A stretch of 64,000 nucleotides of DNA from Paenibacillus peoriae (GTDB lineage: Bacteria > Bacillota > Bacilli > Paenibacillales > Paenibacillaceae), in contig NZ_CP092831.1 of the NCBI RefSeq assembly GCF_022531965.1, forward strand, positions 524,001-588,000, in the 5' to 3' direction. The position numbers and the translations under genes are program-made. This document shows positions 51,314 through 59,846 of the stretch, in pieces. The notes below the pieces were generated by a model. It was not told the origin of the DNA. It ran no database searches and saw nothing but the letters and a program-made list of their open reading frames with translations. The first letter of the stretch is position 1. Every line of letters starts with the position of its first letter.

Positions 51314-51961
51314 ATGCTGGCACTATCGCAAGGAAAGATCCGTCTTACCTTTCCGATCACCCCGGCAGAGATTCAAATAACTGGAGGCAATGAAGTTGAA
51401 ACCTTCACTGTCATAACTGGTCAGGAACGCACAGGGAAACCCGTATCGAAGGCGAAACGGGTTTCTTTTTCTGCTATCCTTCCACGCTATTGGGAAGAGA
51501 TTTGGGAGACGGATAGCAAACAGACGGTCACCTATAAAACACCAGAAGTAACGTGGAAACTGCTGGAGCAATGGAAAGGTAAGCCTATTGTACTTAACTT
51601 TGAGAACCTATTTAGTCAAACGATGCTCCTGGAGGGGATGGATCAGACGTACAAGGATGGACAGGGGAATCTTCATGGTAACTATTCATTTGTGGAGTAT
51701 AAGCCTGTTAAAATCATCTCTTATTCTAACTCTAAACAGGTTCTCAAGCCTGGAACCGTGATCACTAAACCGTCCAAAAGCCGCCCTAATACTACCGGCA
51801 AAAAGGACAAAAAGAACGATAAGAAAAAAGATGATAAAAAAAAGAAGGCAAATGATAAAAGTAAGAAGGCTAAGGAGGACCCAAACGCTAGGGGTGCTTT
51901 TGACTATACAGGTTCCAAAAAGCGAATATCGGACAAGGTTTCCAAAGCGAAAGGGAAGTGA
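51314..51961 (+). CDS. xkdP: baseplate-hub protein, XkdP-like with Lys-rich tail
   Basis: A 215-residue protein. The N-terminal 120 residues match XkdP-type tail proteins (LTFPITPAEIQITGGNEVET, SFSAILPRYWEEIWETDSK). XkdP relatives usually end with a LysM peptidoglycan-binding module; here residues 150-200 are almost pure Lys/Asp (KKDKKNDKKKDDKKKK) and no LysM pattern is visible. It lies between the tape measure and XkdQ, as in PBSX. Confidence 0.75.
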   Translation: MLALSQGKIRLTFPITPAEIQITGGNEVETFTVITGQERTGKPVSKAKRVSFSAILPRYWEEIWETDSKQTVTYKTPEVTWKLLEQWKGKPIVLNFENLFSQTMLLEGMDQTYKDGQGNLHGNYSFVEYKPVKIISYSNSKQVLKPGTVITKPSKSRPNTTGKKDKKNDKKKDDKKKKANDKSKKAKEDPNARGAFDYTGSKKRISDKVSKAKGK

Positions 51962-51967
51962 TGTATT

Positions 51968-52945
51968 ATGGACGGCTTTGCGGTTGTATATGGCAAGGAG
52001 AACGCCCGGCAGATGCTGACGGATGGCATCGAAGAAGTGTCCTGGTCCTCTGGTCGCGATGAGATTGCCCGCAGCGCTACGGTACGACTTCGCAATGCGA
52101 GCAATATAAAGGTAGCTGGTATGCTGATGTGCTTTTCGCAAAAGGTCGGTGGTGCTCTTTATCATCACAAAAACCAATTTTTTCACGGACCTATTATCAA
52201 ATACGAGCAGGACGAATTTACAAACGCTTGGGAAATTGAGGCGAGGGAAATTGGATGGTACTTGTCCAAAAACAAAGGGACTCGGCCGTACTTAAAGGGC
52301 GAGGCCGGAGCGGAGCTGCAACGATACATCAAGAGCACGGGCATTGACTTTCGCTGCCCAGCTTTGGGCTTCAGCTTGGACGAGCGTTATGGGACTATGG
52401 CTCATTCGGAAATCATCCTCGACGTATTGCAAAAGGCATATGAGCGTAGCGGCTACCGTTATTATATAGACCTTGTTAGGACGGAAAAGAGCTTTTATCT
52501 GCAAGTGATGCGCGAAGGGACCAATACCAAGGTCCCTATTTTTGTACCCGAACAGATGACCTCCAGCACGGCAGGATACAGCATCGAGGAAACCTATACA
52601 GTCGTAACCGCGCAAAAATGGAAGGATGATAAGATCGCTTCTGCTGTTACTAAAACGGCAGCGGGTGCAGTGAAGGCAATGGGCCGAATGGAAGAGATCA
52701 TCGAGGTTGGTGAGGATGAAAAGCCGGAGACGATTGCTACACAGCGGCTCAAAGTTTTGTCCGCTGCCAAACAGATTAAGAAGATCACTGTCCGACATGA
52801 AGACCATACGTTGTCTGGTTTGCGTTCTGGCTGGCTGGTGTTAACTAAAACGGATCATACCTCAAAGTGGATTGTCGTCACGGCTGATAGCAGCTACAAG
52901 AATGGAACATATACCGTAACGTTGGAATTGGAAAGGAGGGAATAG
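51968..52945 (+). CDS. xkdQ: tail hub protein XkdQ
   Basis: A 325-residue protein of the XkdQ/YqbQ type (LTDGIEEVSWSSGRDEIARS, FFHGPIIKYEQDEFTNAWEI, ending SSYKNGTYTVTLELERRE) with the beta-rich pattern of hub proteins such as phage Mu gp44 and T4 gp27. It forms the central baseplate hub. Adjacent genes overlap or sit within a few bases. Confidence 0.85.
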   Translation: MDGFAVVYGKENARQMLTDGIEEVSWSSGRDEIARSATVRLRNASNIKVAGMLMCFSQKVGGALYHHKNQFFHGPIIKYEQDEFTNAWEIEAREIGWYLSKNKGTRPYLKGEAGAELQRYIKSTGIDFRCPALGFSLDERYGTMAHSEIILDVLQKAYERSGYRYYIDLVRTEKSFYLQVMREGTNTKVPIFVPEQMTSSTAGYSIEETYTVVTAQKWKDDKIASAVTKTAAGAVKAMGRMEEIIEVGEDEKPETIATQRLKVLSAAKQIKKITVRHEDHTLSGLRSGWLVLTKTDHTSKWIVVTADSSYKNGTYTVTLELERRE

Positions 52946-52947
52946 CC

Positions 52948-53373
52948 GTGCTGAATGAAGCGCTCAAGCTTCTAAAAGATCAAACCAAAGACAGTATCGA
53001 CTCACGGGACACCGAAAGGGCTACGCTTCTAAGTTGGCCAAGTAGTCCGTCAATAGAGGTGGATGGTGACCTTACTCCCTATCCAACGGATAAACTGGTG
53101 TTTGCTGAGTATTTGTTGGATCGGGAAGTTAAAGCGGATTTTGTAGTGGCCGAATACCTGGAAGGTGACGAAGCCAAAGGCAGTGTCACAGGCATATTGG
53201 CTGACGGGGTGGTATACGAGACAGGAGAGCCTTACAAGCAGGGTCTACGCAGCTCGTTACGTGGCAAACTGGTTATTCCTAGCCCTTTGCAGGTCGGAGA
53301 TCGCCTGATTGTCTCCAGGCTGAGCGGCCAGCGCTACTACGTCCACGGGAAGGATGTGGGCGGCAATGGTTGA
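52948..53373 (+). CDS. xkdR: baseplate protein XkdR (DUF2577)
   Basis: A 141-residue protein with an OB-like beta core (LEGDEAKGSVTGILADGVVY, LVIPSPLQVGDRLIVSRLSG). Position, length and the C-terminal QRYYVHGKDV match XkdR. It probably forms part of the spike or hub. The start is GTG at 52948, two bases after the upstream stop, with GGAGGG as site. Confidence 0.78.
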   Translation: MLNEALKLLKDQTKDSIDSRDTERATLLSWPSSPSIEVDGDLTPYPTDKLVFAEYLLDREVKADFVVAEYLEGDEAKGSVTGILADGVVYETGEPYKQGLRSSLRGKLVIPSPLQVGDRLIVSRLSGQRYYVHGKDVGGNG

Positions 53374-53809
53374 CGAGGAAAGCTTATTTCCTGATTTGGA
53401 CCTTTCAACTTTAGACGAGGTGGAGCTGACCGAAACCGTAGCGTCTGGAACCAAATGGACGTATGTGATCGACTATCGCACGCGGCAGATGGTCACCACA
53501 GATGATGGACGTCCCAAGAAGACAGCCACCTATGCTGAATATTTAGTGCAGACAGCGCTCAAAATCCTCAATACAGAGCGATTTCAATATGTGGTGTATG
53601 ACGCTGATATCGGTGTCGAACGATCTGAATGGGCCAATTGGGAGGACGTTGAAATAAAACGCGACATTGAGGAAGCTTTGACAGCTCATACGGAAATCTC
53701 TCAAGCAGAGGTGCTGTCTATGGAACGGGAGAGCCAGAACATGTACTTGAAAATTAAATTAACCGGGCTGGCCGGAGAAGCAGAGCTGGAGGAGGCGATT
53801 GAACTGTGA
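53366..53809 (+). CDS. xkdS: baseplate wedge protein XkdS (DUF2634)
   Basis: A 147-residue gp25-like protein (TYAEYLVQTALKILNTERFQ, VVYDADIGVERSEW, DIEEALTAHTEISQAEVLSM) that connects hub and wedge in contractile tails. The ATG at 53366 overlaps the XkdR gene by eight bases and is preceded by AAGGATG. The next start overlaps its stop. Confidence 0.83.
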   Translation: MVDEESLFPDLDLSTLDEVELTETVASGTKWTYVIDYRTRQMVTTDDGRPKKTATYAEYLVQTALKILNTERFQYVVYDADIGVERSEWANWEDVEIKRDIEEALTAHTEISQAEVLSMERESQNMYLKIKLTGLAGEAELEEAIEL

Positions 53810-54630
53810 ATGTGAAATTAACGGATCTGCCGGCACTGCCACCGATGGCAATTTTGGAGGAAACCCCCGAGGAAGTCTACCGCCGATGGGTTAACCGTGC
53901 GATTACACTGGCACAGGAAAAAGGCTTGCCCCCGCCTCCTACTGATCCGGGAGAATATTTCTATGATCTGTGGTACCCGATAGCTATGGAATATTCCGAA
54001 CAGCAGGAACTGTTAACGTATGCTTTCCTTCAGGGCTTCCCCATTTGGGCAGATGGCGAGTTTCTGGATGGCCATGGCTGGTCGGACGGAATGCCACGTA
54101 AAGCGGGCGAGGACGATGATACGTACCGATTGCGAATACTTGATCGTGCGTTTACTGAGGAAGGCAATGGACGTCGTAAGGACTATGAGGCATGGGCGAA
54201 GGAACTGGAGGGTGTCGGTGGTGCTGTGGCTGTTGAGAAGGCTCGTAATGATGTATCCATAGACTTGTATCTGACTGATCTACAGGGTAAACCAGTCACA
54301 GAAGATTTTGCTGCTAAGGTTAAGGCGGATATGTGGGAAACCAAGCGGATTGGTGGCCACGATCTTGAAGTGTATCCTGCCCCAGTGTTTACGCTTCGTG
54401 TGGAGGCGAAATTAATTACATCCCTCCCGCTTACTGAACTGGTCGAACCAATCAGACAGCGTATTGCTGATTATGCCCTTGGTCGTACAAAGCTTTTCTT
54501 TAATTACGTCGGTGCAGCTTTGTTGGTCAAAGGCGTAGAGGATTATGAAAATCTCACCCTTAATGGAACGACTAAAGATGTTGAGGTTCCAGTGACGTCC
54601 GTATTACAGATTGAGGTGAACCTGACATGA
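53806..54630 (+). CDS. xkdT: baseplate J-like wedge protein XkdT
   Basis: A 274-residue baseplate protein of the gpJ family (FPIWADGEFLDGHGWSDGMP, RKAGEDDDTYRLRILDRAFT, GVGGAVAVEKARNDVSIDLY). It is shorter than XkdT of B. subtilis (about 350) but has the full conserved core. It builds the wedge that opens on contraction. The GTG at 53806 overlaps the preceding stop; a second GTG at 53812 is possible. Confidence 0.83.
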   Translation: MNVKLTDLPALPPMAILEETPEEVYRRWVNRAITLAQEKGLPPPPTDPGEYFYDLWYPIAMEYSEQQELLTYAFLQGFPIWADGEFLDGHGWSDGMPRKAGEDDDTYRLRILDRAFTEEGNGRRKDYEAWAKELEGVGGAVAVEKARNDVSIDLYLTDLQGKPVTEDFAAKVKADMWETKRIGGHDLEVYPAPVFTLRVEAKLITSLPLTELVEPIRQRIADYALGRTKLFFNYVGAALLVKGVEDYENLTLNGTTKDVEVPVTSVLQIEVNLT

Positions 54631-55379
54631 TACCTCTGCGCTATCGGGAAATGCTGCCGCCGCACATGTATGAGATCGACATGGCAGAGCGGCATTTTGG
54701 TGTTATGGAGCTGGTGGTGGATGACCGAGAAAAGTCGATTGACGATCTTGGAAATCAATTTGTTTTGAAGACCGCTACCTGGTCATTACCCATTTGGGAA
54801 TGGATATATTTCCGACAGGAGCAGATTGGGACACTGGAGCAGCGCCGTGACGCAATACGTCGCAAACGTTGGGCCAAGCGGCCATTTACGCTGCCTACGT
54901 TACGGCTGATCGGCAACAAGTATGGCAATCTGTTGGACGTACAAGAGGATTTTCTCGTTAAGCAAATTCGTTTTGTTTACTCAGTCGAATCGGATTTGGA
55001 TATTAAAAGCCTGATGGAAGACTTTGAGTACATTCGACCTGTCCACATCAATAAGGCTTTGCCTTCATTTAACATTGCATTTCATCATACGTTCCAAATC
55101 CGTTCCCGTGTCCGTTTACGTTCCAGAGTGCGATTTTTCGGTGGGCAGCCTTGGTATCTGGATGGTGTGAAGCTATTAGATGGAATTGCTTCTTTGTCCG
55201 GATGGACCGGGGAGCGCCAGCGATACCGGGAAAGGTTGGAGTTGAAGGTTCGGCATCCAATAGAAAATCGACAGGAAGGCAATGTAAAGGTCCGGCAGAA
55301 TTATTGGTTGCTGAATGGTAGCGTTATGCTGGATGGTAGTCGGACATTAAGTTCGACGGAAACGATCATGGAAGTTTAG
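54627..55379 (+). CDS. xkdU: baseplate protein XkdU (DUF2313, gpI-like)
   Basis: A 250-residue protein. Residues 1-190 match the XkdU/YmfQ type (YREMLPPHMYEIDMAERHFG, EWIYFRQEQIGTLEQRRDAI, KYGNLLDVQEDFLVKQIRF). The last 60 residues (GGQPWYLDGVKLLDGIASLS, NYWLLNGSVMLDGSRTL) repeat a W-Y-L-(D/N)-G motif that may bind the tail fibre. It completes the wedge. Confidence 0.82.
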   Translation: MIPLRYREMLPPHMYEIDMAERHFGVMELVVDDREKSIDDLGNQFVLKTATWSLPIWEWIYFRQEQIGTLEQRRDAIRRKRWAKRPFTLPTLRLIGNKYGNLLDVQEDFLVKQIRFVYSVESDLDIKSLMEDFEYIRPVHINKALPSFNIAFHHTFQIRSRVRLRSRVRFFGGQPWYLDGVKLLDGIASLSGWTGERQRYRERLELKVRHPIENRQEGNVKVRQNYWLLNGSVMLDGSRTLSSTETIMEV

Positions 55380-55393
55380 AAAGGATGTCAGTT

Positions 55394-55783
55394 ATGGCTG
55401 AACAAGTATTGACGGTAACAACTGCCTATGCGAGAGAGCAGATGGCCCGAGCACGGGCTGAAGGCGGTACACTGACGAAGGTGGTTAAGATGGCATTTGG
55501 CAGCGGTGGTGTGGATGCAGATGGAAAACCACTGCCGTTGGATGGTACCGAGCAGGCTTTAAAAGCGGAGCTGCTGCAAAAGGACATTTCCAGTTTTGAA
55601 TTTATTGCCCCTGCAACTATTAGGTATGTATGCTCATTGGCTGAAACTGAATTGGCCGGGAAAACGATCAATGAGCTGGCGTTGGTTGATTCGGCGGGGA
55701 AGCTGACGGCTATCCGTACAATGACCAATAAAATCAAAGACGCTGACATGGAGTTCATCTTTGAGATTGACGACATCTACTGA
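55394..55783 (+). CDS. tail fibre/collar attachment protein
   Basis: A 129-residue protein (EQVLTVTTAYAREQMARARA, GTLTKVVKMAFGSGGVDADG, LAETELAGKTINELALVDSA) like the N-terminal domain of phage tail-collar fibre proteins (DUF3751 type) that anchor fibres to the baseplate. Here it stands alone, and the fibre is the next gene. The ATG at 55394 is preferred over that at 55385, which lies against the GAAAGG site. Confidence 0.7.
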   Translation: MAEQVLTVTTAYAREQMARARAEGGTLTKVVKMAFGSGGVDADGKPLPLDGTEQALKAELLQKDISSFEFIAPATIRYVCSLAETELAGKTINELALVDSAGKLTAIRTMTNKIKDADMEFIFEIDDIY

Positions 55784-55800
55784 TAAGGAGGAAATGGACA

Positions 55801-56958
55801 ATGGCAATTAAAGAGCCGAGAAAGTTTGTTACTACGGATCAGGGTCATGCAGATGTACTCAACATCCCGATAACTACGCTTTATGAAAACGATCAGGCTT
55901 TGGACGAGGCAATTAAAAATATAAAGGTAGATGAAGCAACCACTACAGTTAAGGGTATAGTCCGACTCAGTGCAGATTATAAGTCTACTTCTTCCGTGAC
56001 TGTACCGATTAGCAAGGCTCTTTCTGACTTGTACGGTATATCGTTTGTCGATAGAGGGAAGCCTTTCTCAGTCGATTGGAATTTCATCACCCTACCTGGA
56101 ACTCACAGGATTGATGTTGCAACTTTAAACCCTACTTCGGACCACAGTCCGCCAGGGGCAAATCCTAAAGGCGTTCTTTTTGTAGGATCGGTCAAAGTGG
56201 AAGAGGATATAGTAATCGTCCACCTCTATGTAGATGAAACTGGTGGGATATACAAACGGATTAGAACAGCCGCTGGAGTTTGGGTGCCTTGGGACGGACT
56301 AGCAAGCAAAAATCATACGCACTCAGCATCCGATCTGCCGTCTGCATCTACGCAAGCGAGGGGGATTGTGCAAATTAACACATCGGTAAGCAGCACAGCA
56401 ACAGACCAGGCAGCTGCGCCGATTGCCGTTAAAACGGCTAATGACCGAGCCAACGAGGCATACAATTTGGCGCAACAGTCTTTAACGCAAGCCGTTGATC
56501 TTAAAAATAAAATCGTAGGCGCGATCAACGGCAAATTTGGAGGCGCCAGTTCTGATATGAGTAGCGATCAGATAGCAGCAGTAATCACAAATGCACCTGT
56601 AAAACGATTCGCAAGCGGGAACTTTAACGGTCAAAGCGCCACATCTCCGGGTATGGCTAGTGGCGTTTCGTTAACACTATCAGCATCTGGTTTAGGTTTT
56701 ACTCCTAAGGGGGTGTTTTTTAGAATTGAACTGCGCGACACTTCTAATAAAGTTTATTTAGGAGGAACAGTATACGATGAAAGGTCTTTCGGAAGACAAG
56801 GGCTGACAGATGGTGGATTCAATAATTACGTTAATGCCCCTTGGCTAACTCCACAAAGTGGAGGTTTTACTATAGATGTAGCAAGCGGATCTCTGCGAAC
56901 TGGTGGCGGCGGTTCGCAGGCTGTACTAAAAGCTTATGAATGGTTTGCTTACGAATAG
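55801..56958 (+). CDS. tail fibre protein
   Basis: A 385-residue fibre. The start (KEPRKFVTTDQGHADVLNIP) is an attachment module. TTTVKGIVRLSADYKSTSSV and STQARGIVQINTSVSSTATD are two tail-fibre repeats, the middle (FNGQ-type, about 80-180) has a pyocin-knob-like stretch ending RTAAGVWVPWDGLASKNHTH, and the C-terminal 110 residues form a beta-rich tip. It likely determines host binding. No chaperone or variable-repeat template is seen. Confidence 0.8.
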   Translation: MAIKEPRKFVTTDQGHADVLNIPITTLYENDQALDEAIKNIKVDEATTTVKGIVRLSADYKSTSSVTVPISKALSDLYGISFVDRGKPFSVDWNFITLPGTHRIDVATLNPTSDHSPPGANPKGVLFVGSVKVEEDIVIVHLYVDETGGIYKRIRTAAGVWVPWDGLASKNHTHSASDLPSASTQARGIVQINTSVSSTATDQAAAPIAVKTANDRANEAYNLAQQSLTQAVDLKNKIVGAINGKFGGASSDMSSDQIAAVITNAPVKRFASGNFNGQSATSPGMASGVSLTLSASGLGFTPKGVFFRIELRDTSNKVYLGGTVYDERSFGRQGLTDGGFNNYVNAPWLTPQSGGFTIDVASGSLRTGGGGSQAVLKAYEWFAYE

Positions 56959-56972
56959 AAAGGGCGGTTTAT

Positions 56973-57365
56973 ATGAAAATTGGGCCAAAGGTTTACTGGA
57001 GAAAATCAAGCGGTGAGGTTATTTTTATGACTTCCCGAGTCGAATCGGAGTCTGCGCGTGAGACCACTAAAGAAGATGATATGGGTTTTTATCCTCAGTT
57101 AAAAGGATACGATCCTGAACAGGTAGACGTCCTCAAACTTGAGTTTGATAAGTATACTGAAGACTTCTACCACGCGACCAGTTACAGAGTGAATCCAGAT
57201 ACTAAGACAATGGAATTCACATACCCGTCCAACAGTGGTAGTGACTCGCCCCCTACTAAACCTCTTACGGATCAGGTAGCGGAGCTTAAACTGGCTGATT
57301 TGGACAATAAAGAAGCCATAGCCGGACTTATCCAGATCGTCATGTCACAAGGCGATGTTAAGTAG
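56973..57365 (+). CDS. XkdW-like fibre-associated protein
   Basis: A 130-residue acidic protein (MKIGPKVYWRKSSGEVIFMT, DPEQVDVLKLEFDKYTEDFY, ending LIQIVMSQGDVK) in the XkdW position after the fibre gene. The tail resembles the AELKLADLDNKEAIAGLIQI kind of helix seen in small phage tail proteins. The ATG at 56973 is at nine bases from AAAGGGCGG. Confidence 0.65.
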   Translation: MKIGPKVYWRKSSGEVIFMTSRVESESARETTKEDDMGFYPQLKGYDPEQVDVLKLEFDKYTEDFYHATSYRVNPDTKTMEFTYPSNSGSDSPPTKPLTDQVAELKLADLDNKEAIAGLIQIVMSQGDVK

Positions 57366-57390
57366 AATCCGTGAATGGATTCTTTTTTTT
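57365..57390 (+). terminator. terminator after XkdW-like gene
   Basis: GAATCC (57365-57370) pairs with GGATTC (57377-57382) around GTGAAT, followed by eight T. It overlaps the XkdW-like stop codon. Confidence 0.8.
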
Positions 57391-57423
57391 GTATTATGGG
57401 AGCTCTTGAGGGGAGGTGATAGC

Positions 57424-57615
57424 ATGAATGAACAGATTAAAAAAGCTTTTGCAACTACACTTGTACATCTTATCCTTGCAGGCCGTCGTGAAATTGAGGA
57501 CGTGCCAGTAGCATTGCGAGACTTGGTTAAAGCTGACTTGGGCATTACTGAGCCTTCACAGGCAACTCCGGCAGCTACACAAGCGGTAGAACAACCAACA
57601 GAACATGAAGCGTAA
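57424..57615 (+). CDS. small phage protein, XkdX position
   Basis: A 63-residue protein starting MNEQIKKAFATTLVHLILAG with REIEDVPVALRDLVKADLG, like the short proteins (CD1375/XkdX type) after fibre genes in Firmicute phages. The C-terminus is Pro/Gln-rich. GGGGAGG precedes the ATG. Function unknown. Confidence 0.65.
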   Translation: MNEQIKKAFATTLVHLILAGRREIEDVPVALRDLVKADLGITEPSQATPAATQAVEQPTEHEA

Positions 57616-57616
57616 G

Positions 57617-57680
57617 CGGCGTATCCAGTCGGATGCGCTATTTTTATGCCCTCGGAGTGATCGGGGGCTTTATTTTTTAA
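57617..57680 (+). terminator. two tandem terminator hairpins before holin
   Basis: GCGTATCC/GGATGCGC (about 57619-57638) followed by TATTTTT, then GCCCTCG/CGGGGGC (57648-57668) followed by TTTATTTTTT. They separate tail from lysis genes, and read-through or a new promoter must drive lysis. Confidence 0.6.
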
Positions 57681-57693
57681 GGGGGAAAAGGTA

Positions 57694-58191
57694 GTGAGCC
57701 AAATAAAAATGTTTGGCAGCACCGTATGGACCGCAATCGTTGGGACATCGGAAAAGGAGGCGGCGGCAGGGGGAGTGACGGCGCTGACTGGTCTGATTGT
57801 TACATTTTTGGGTGGGTGGGACAAGCCGCTTCAGGTGCTGCTTATAGCAATGTTGCTGGATTATGCTTCTGGCGTAATCGCTGCTTTTAAAAATAAAAAG
57901 ATGGACAGCGACGTGATGTTTTGGGGAGGTATTCGCAAAGTTACTGTGTTGATGGTGGTTGGATTATCTGCGCAAATGGATGATTGGTTACAACCAGGAG
58001 CTCCCCTCTTTAGGACAGCAGCCATTTACTTTTACGCTGGACGTGAAGGATTATCACTAGCTGAAAACTTGGGGGCAATGGGCATCCCGCTTCCGTTCAA
58101 GCTAAAAAGTTTCTTGAAGCAGCTTAACGAGAAAGGAGATGGACAGGATGGTACAACTGACGCTGGAACAGATACAAAAAAAGTCTCTTAA
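57694..58191 (+). CDS. phage holin, TcdE/phage_holin_4 type
   Basis: A 165-residue membrane protein. Hydrophobic stretches (about 23-45, 48-66, 80-98) and the motif LLIAMLLDYASGVIAAFKNK match holin family 4. Holins form lesions that let the endolysin reach the cell wall. The C-terminus is polar and extends over the endolysin start by 44 bases. The start is GTG at 57694 after GGGGGA. Confidence 0.85.
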   Translation: MSQIKMFGSTVWTAIVGTSEKEAAAGGVTALTGLIVTFLGGWDKPLQVLLIAMLLDYASGVIAAFKNKKMDSDVMFWGGIRKVTVLMVVGLSAQMDDWLQPGAPLFRTAAIYFYAGREGLSLAENLGAMGIPLPFKLKSFLKQLNEKGDGQDGTTDAGTDTKKVS

Positions 58192-58909
58192 TCGGCTTGT
58201 CGGGCTGAATCCAGTTTTTAAAATTGTAATGGAAAAATTAATTGAGCGCTGCTATGCGTGTGGTGTTTGGATAGTAATTACTCAAGGACTCCGCACGTAT
58301 GCGGAACAGGATGCTCTCTATGCCCAGGGACGGAATGGAGATAATCGTCCTAGAGTAACCAAAGCGCGAGGCGGTTACAGCAATCATAATTTTGGATTTG
58401 CTGCCGATTTTGCATTGTTGCTTCGGGATGGCCGTACAGTGTCCTGGGACACGCTGAAGGATGATGATAAGGATTCATTACCGGATTGGTCAGAGGTCGT
58501 TGAAGAAGCGAAGCGGCTTGGACTTGAGTGGGGAGGCGATTGGCGCAGCTTTAAAGACATGCCTCACCTGCAGATGGTCTTTGGAACCACGACAGCTCAA
58601 TTTAGGGCAGGTAAGCGCCCAACTCAAGCCCAGCTTAATACTGTGTTGTACAGATTGAACAAAATGAATAAGGAGGATGAGGAAATGACAGCAGAAGAAA
58701 AGGCAGAGTTTAATGCGCTACAGAAGCGTGTGATCGCGTTGGAATCTGCAAATAAACTAACAAAGGTTCCAGCGTGGGCCGAGCAAGCCTGCATTAATGC
58801 TAAGGCTGCCGGAGCTTTGGACACAGCTAACGATGGTTCCTATGACTTTTACCGTATGATTACGTTGCTCGATCGAGCTGGAATATTTAAAACGGGAGGT
58901 GTCGCATAA
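58148..58909 (+). CDS. endolysin, peptidase M15 with C-terminal wall-binding-like repeat
   Basis: A 253-residue lytic enzyme. Residues 18-140 are a M15 D,D/L,D-peptidase: SNHNFGFAADFALL supplies the first zinc His and the Asp, and DMPHLQM the last His. It should cut peptide cross-bridges or L-Ala-D-Glu bonds in peptidoglycan. Residues 170-253 (EMTAEEKAEFNALQKRVIAL, PAWAEQACINAKAAGALDTA) look like a coiled coil plus an S-layer or wall-associated helix. The ATG at 58148 fits AAAGGAG; an ATG at 58139 is too near. Confidence 0.88.
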   Translation: MVQLTLEQIQKKSLNRLVGLNPVFKIVMEKLIERCYACGVWIVITQGLRTYAEQDALYAQGRNGDNRPRVTKARGGYSNHNFGFAADFALLLRDGRTVSWDTLKDDDKDSLPDWSEVVEEAKRLGLEWGGDWRSFKDMPHLQMVFGTTTAQFRAGKRPTQAQLNTVLYRLNKMNKEDEEMTAEEKAEFNALQKRVIALESANKLTKVPAWAEQACINAKAAGALDTANDGSYDFYRMITLLDRAGIFKTGGVA

Positions 58910-59127
58910 TGACAGATTGGAAACGTAAATTGTCCAGTCGTAAGTTTTGGGCGTTGCTGGCCGCATTGATCACGAGCTTGCTCACTGTTTTTGGTGCAAA
59001 CAATGACACAGTTATCCAGGTGACTGGCGTAATTGGAACATTCGGCGCGGTAGTCGCATATATTCTGGCTGAAGCTTATGTAGATGGTAAGTCGGCTGAA
59101 GCCACAGGCACGTGCAATCAAGAATAA
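58909..59127 (+). CDS. second small holin-like membrane protein
   Basis: A 72-residue protein with two hydrophobic segments (about 13-30 and 36-56: FWALLAALITSLLTVFGA, VTGVIGTFGAVVAYILAEAY) and charged ends, as in small phage holins. It follows the endolysin by one overlapping base. It may act as a second holin, an antiholin or a helper. Confidence 0.7.
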   Translation: MTDWKRKLSSRKFWALLAALITSLLTVFGANNDTVIQVTGVIGTFGAVVAYILAEAYVDGKSAEATGTCNQE

Positions 59128-59140
59128 TCATAAACGTTTA

Positions 59141-59170
59141 AAATTGCCAGCGGTTCGCTGGCAATTTTTC
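59141..59170 (+). terminator. terminator of lysis genes
   Basis: AAATTGCCAGCG pairs with CGCTGGCAATTT around GTT, followed by TT. It marks the end of the lysis operon and the start of distal cargo. Confidence 0.92.
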
Positions 59171-59270
59171 ATTTTGAAGATTTTAATACCTTGTGCTAGT
59201 ATTAGGCTAATAAAATATCAATTTTTTTATCAACATTAATTATTTTATTTCGTTTACTGGAGGATGGATA

Positions 59271-59846
59271 ATGAAAACCAAGGATATAGATATCCGTAAA
59301 TCCCTTCATTGTATACTCCAAAAAGAGCATGAGCTTGAACCGGATACACTGATACTTGATGAGTTAGTTGTATGTCAAGGCGATGCACGAATTGACGTTG
59401 CTGTTGTAAATGGGGAAATGAATGGCTATGAGATAAAAAGTGAGAGTGATACATTAAGTAGACTCCCATCACAATCTGAGTACTACAATAAGGTTTTTGA
59501 TAAAGTTACTATATTGACAGCTTCAAAGTTTGTTGAGGGGATTATAGATATAATTCCTGAATGGTGGGGAATAACACAAGCCGAAAAAGAAGAGGACGGA
59601 ATGGTTCATTTTTTTGTATTAAGGGAGGCGCAGAAGAATTTAAACATTGATGCGCTCTCTTTAGCACAGCTCCTTTGGCGAGATGAAGCTATTTCGATAC
59701 TAAAAGAAAGAGGCTTACAGAAAGGATTACTGAGCAAGCCTCGGCAAGTATTATGGAGAGCATTGGCTGAAAACTTACCATTGCAAGAACTTCAAGATGA
59801 AGTAAGAGGGAAACTTAAGGCAAGGTCACGGTGGCGAGTTCATTAA
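59271..59846 (+). CDS. sce7726-family protein, PD-(D/E)XK-like
   Basis: A 191-residue cytosolic protein of the sce7726 family. The start KTKDIDIRKSLHCIL and core DELVVCQGDARIDVAVVNGE, followed by GYEIKSESDTLSRLPSQSE, match. Asp42, Glu54 and Lys56 form a PD-(D/E)XK-like triad (D...ExK), so nuclease activity is likely but unproven. It lies just beyond the lysis operon, AT-richer, and its 3' end overlaps the beta-protein gene by 32 bases tail to tail. Confidence 0.75.
   Translation: MKTKDIDIRKSLHCILQKEHELEPDTLILDELVVCQGDARIDVAVVNGEMNGYEIKSESDTLSRLPSQSEYYNKVFDKVTILTASKFVEGIIDIIPEWWGITQAEKEEDGMVHFFVLREAQKNLNIDALSLAQLLWRDEAISILKERGLQKGLLSKPRQVLWRALAENLPLQELQDEVRGKLKARSRWRVH

Noticed and set aside
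55801..56958. Diversity-generating retroelement target in the fibre gene
   Set aside because: No reverse transcriptase or template repeat is visible in the window.
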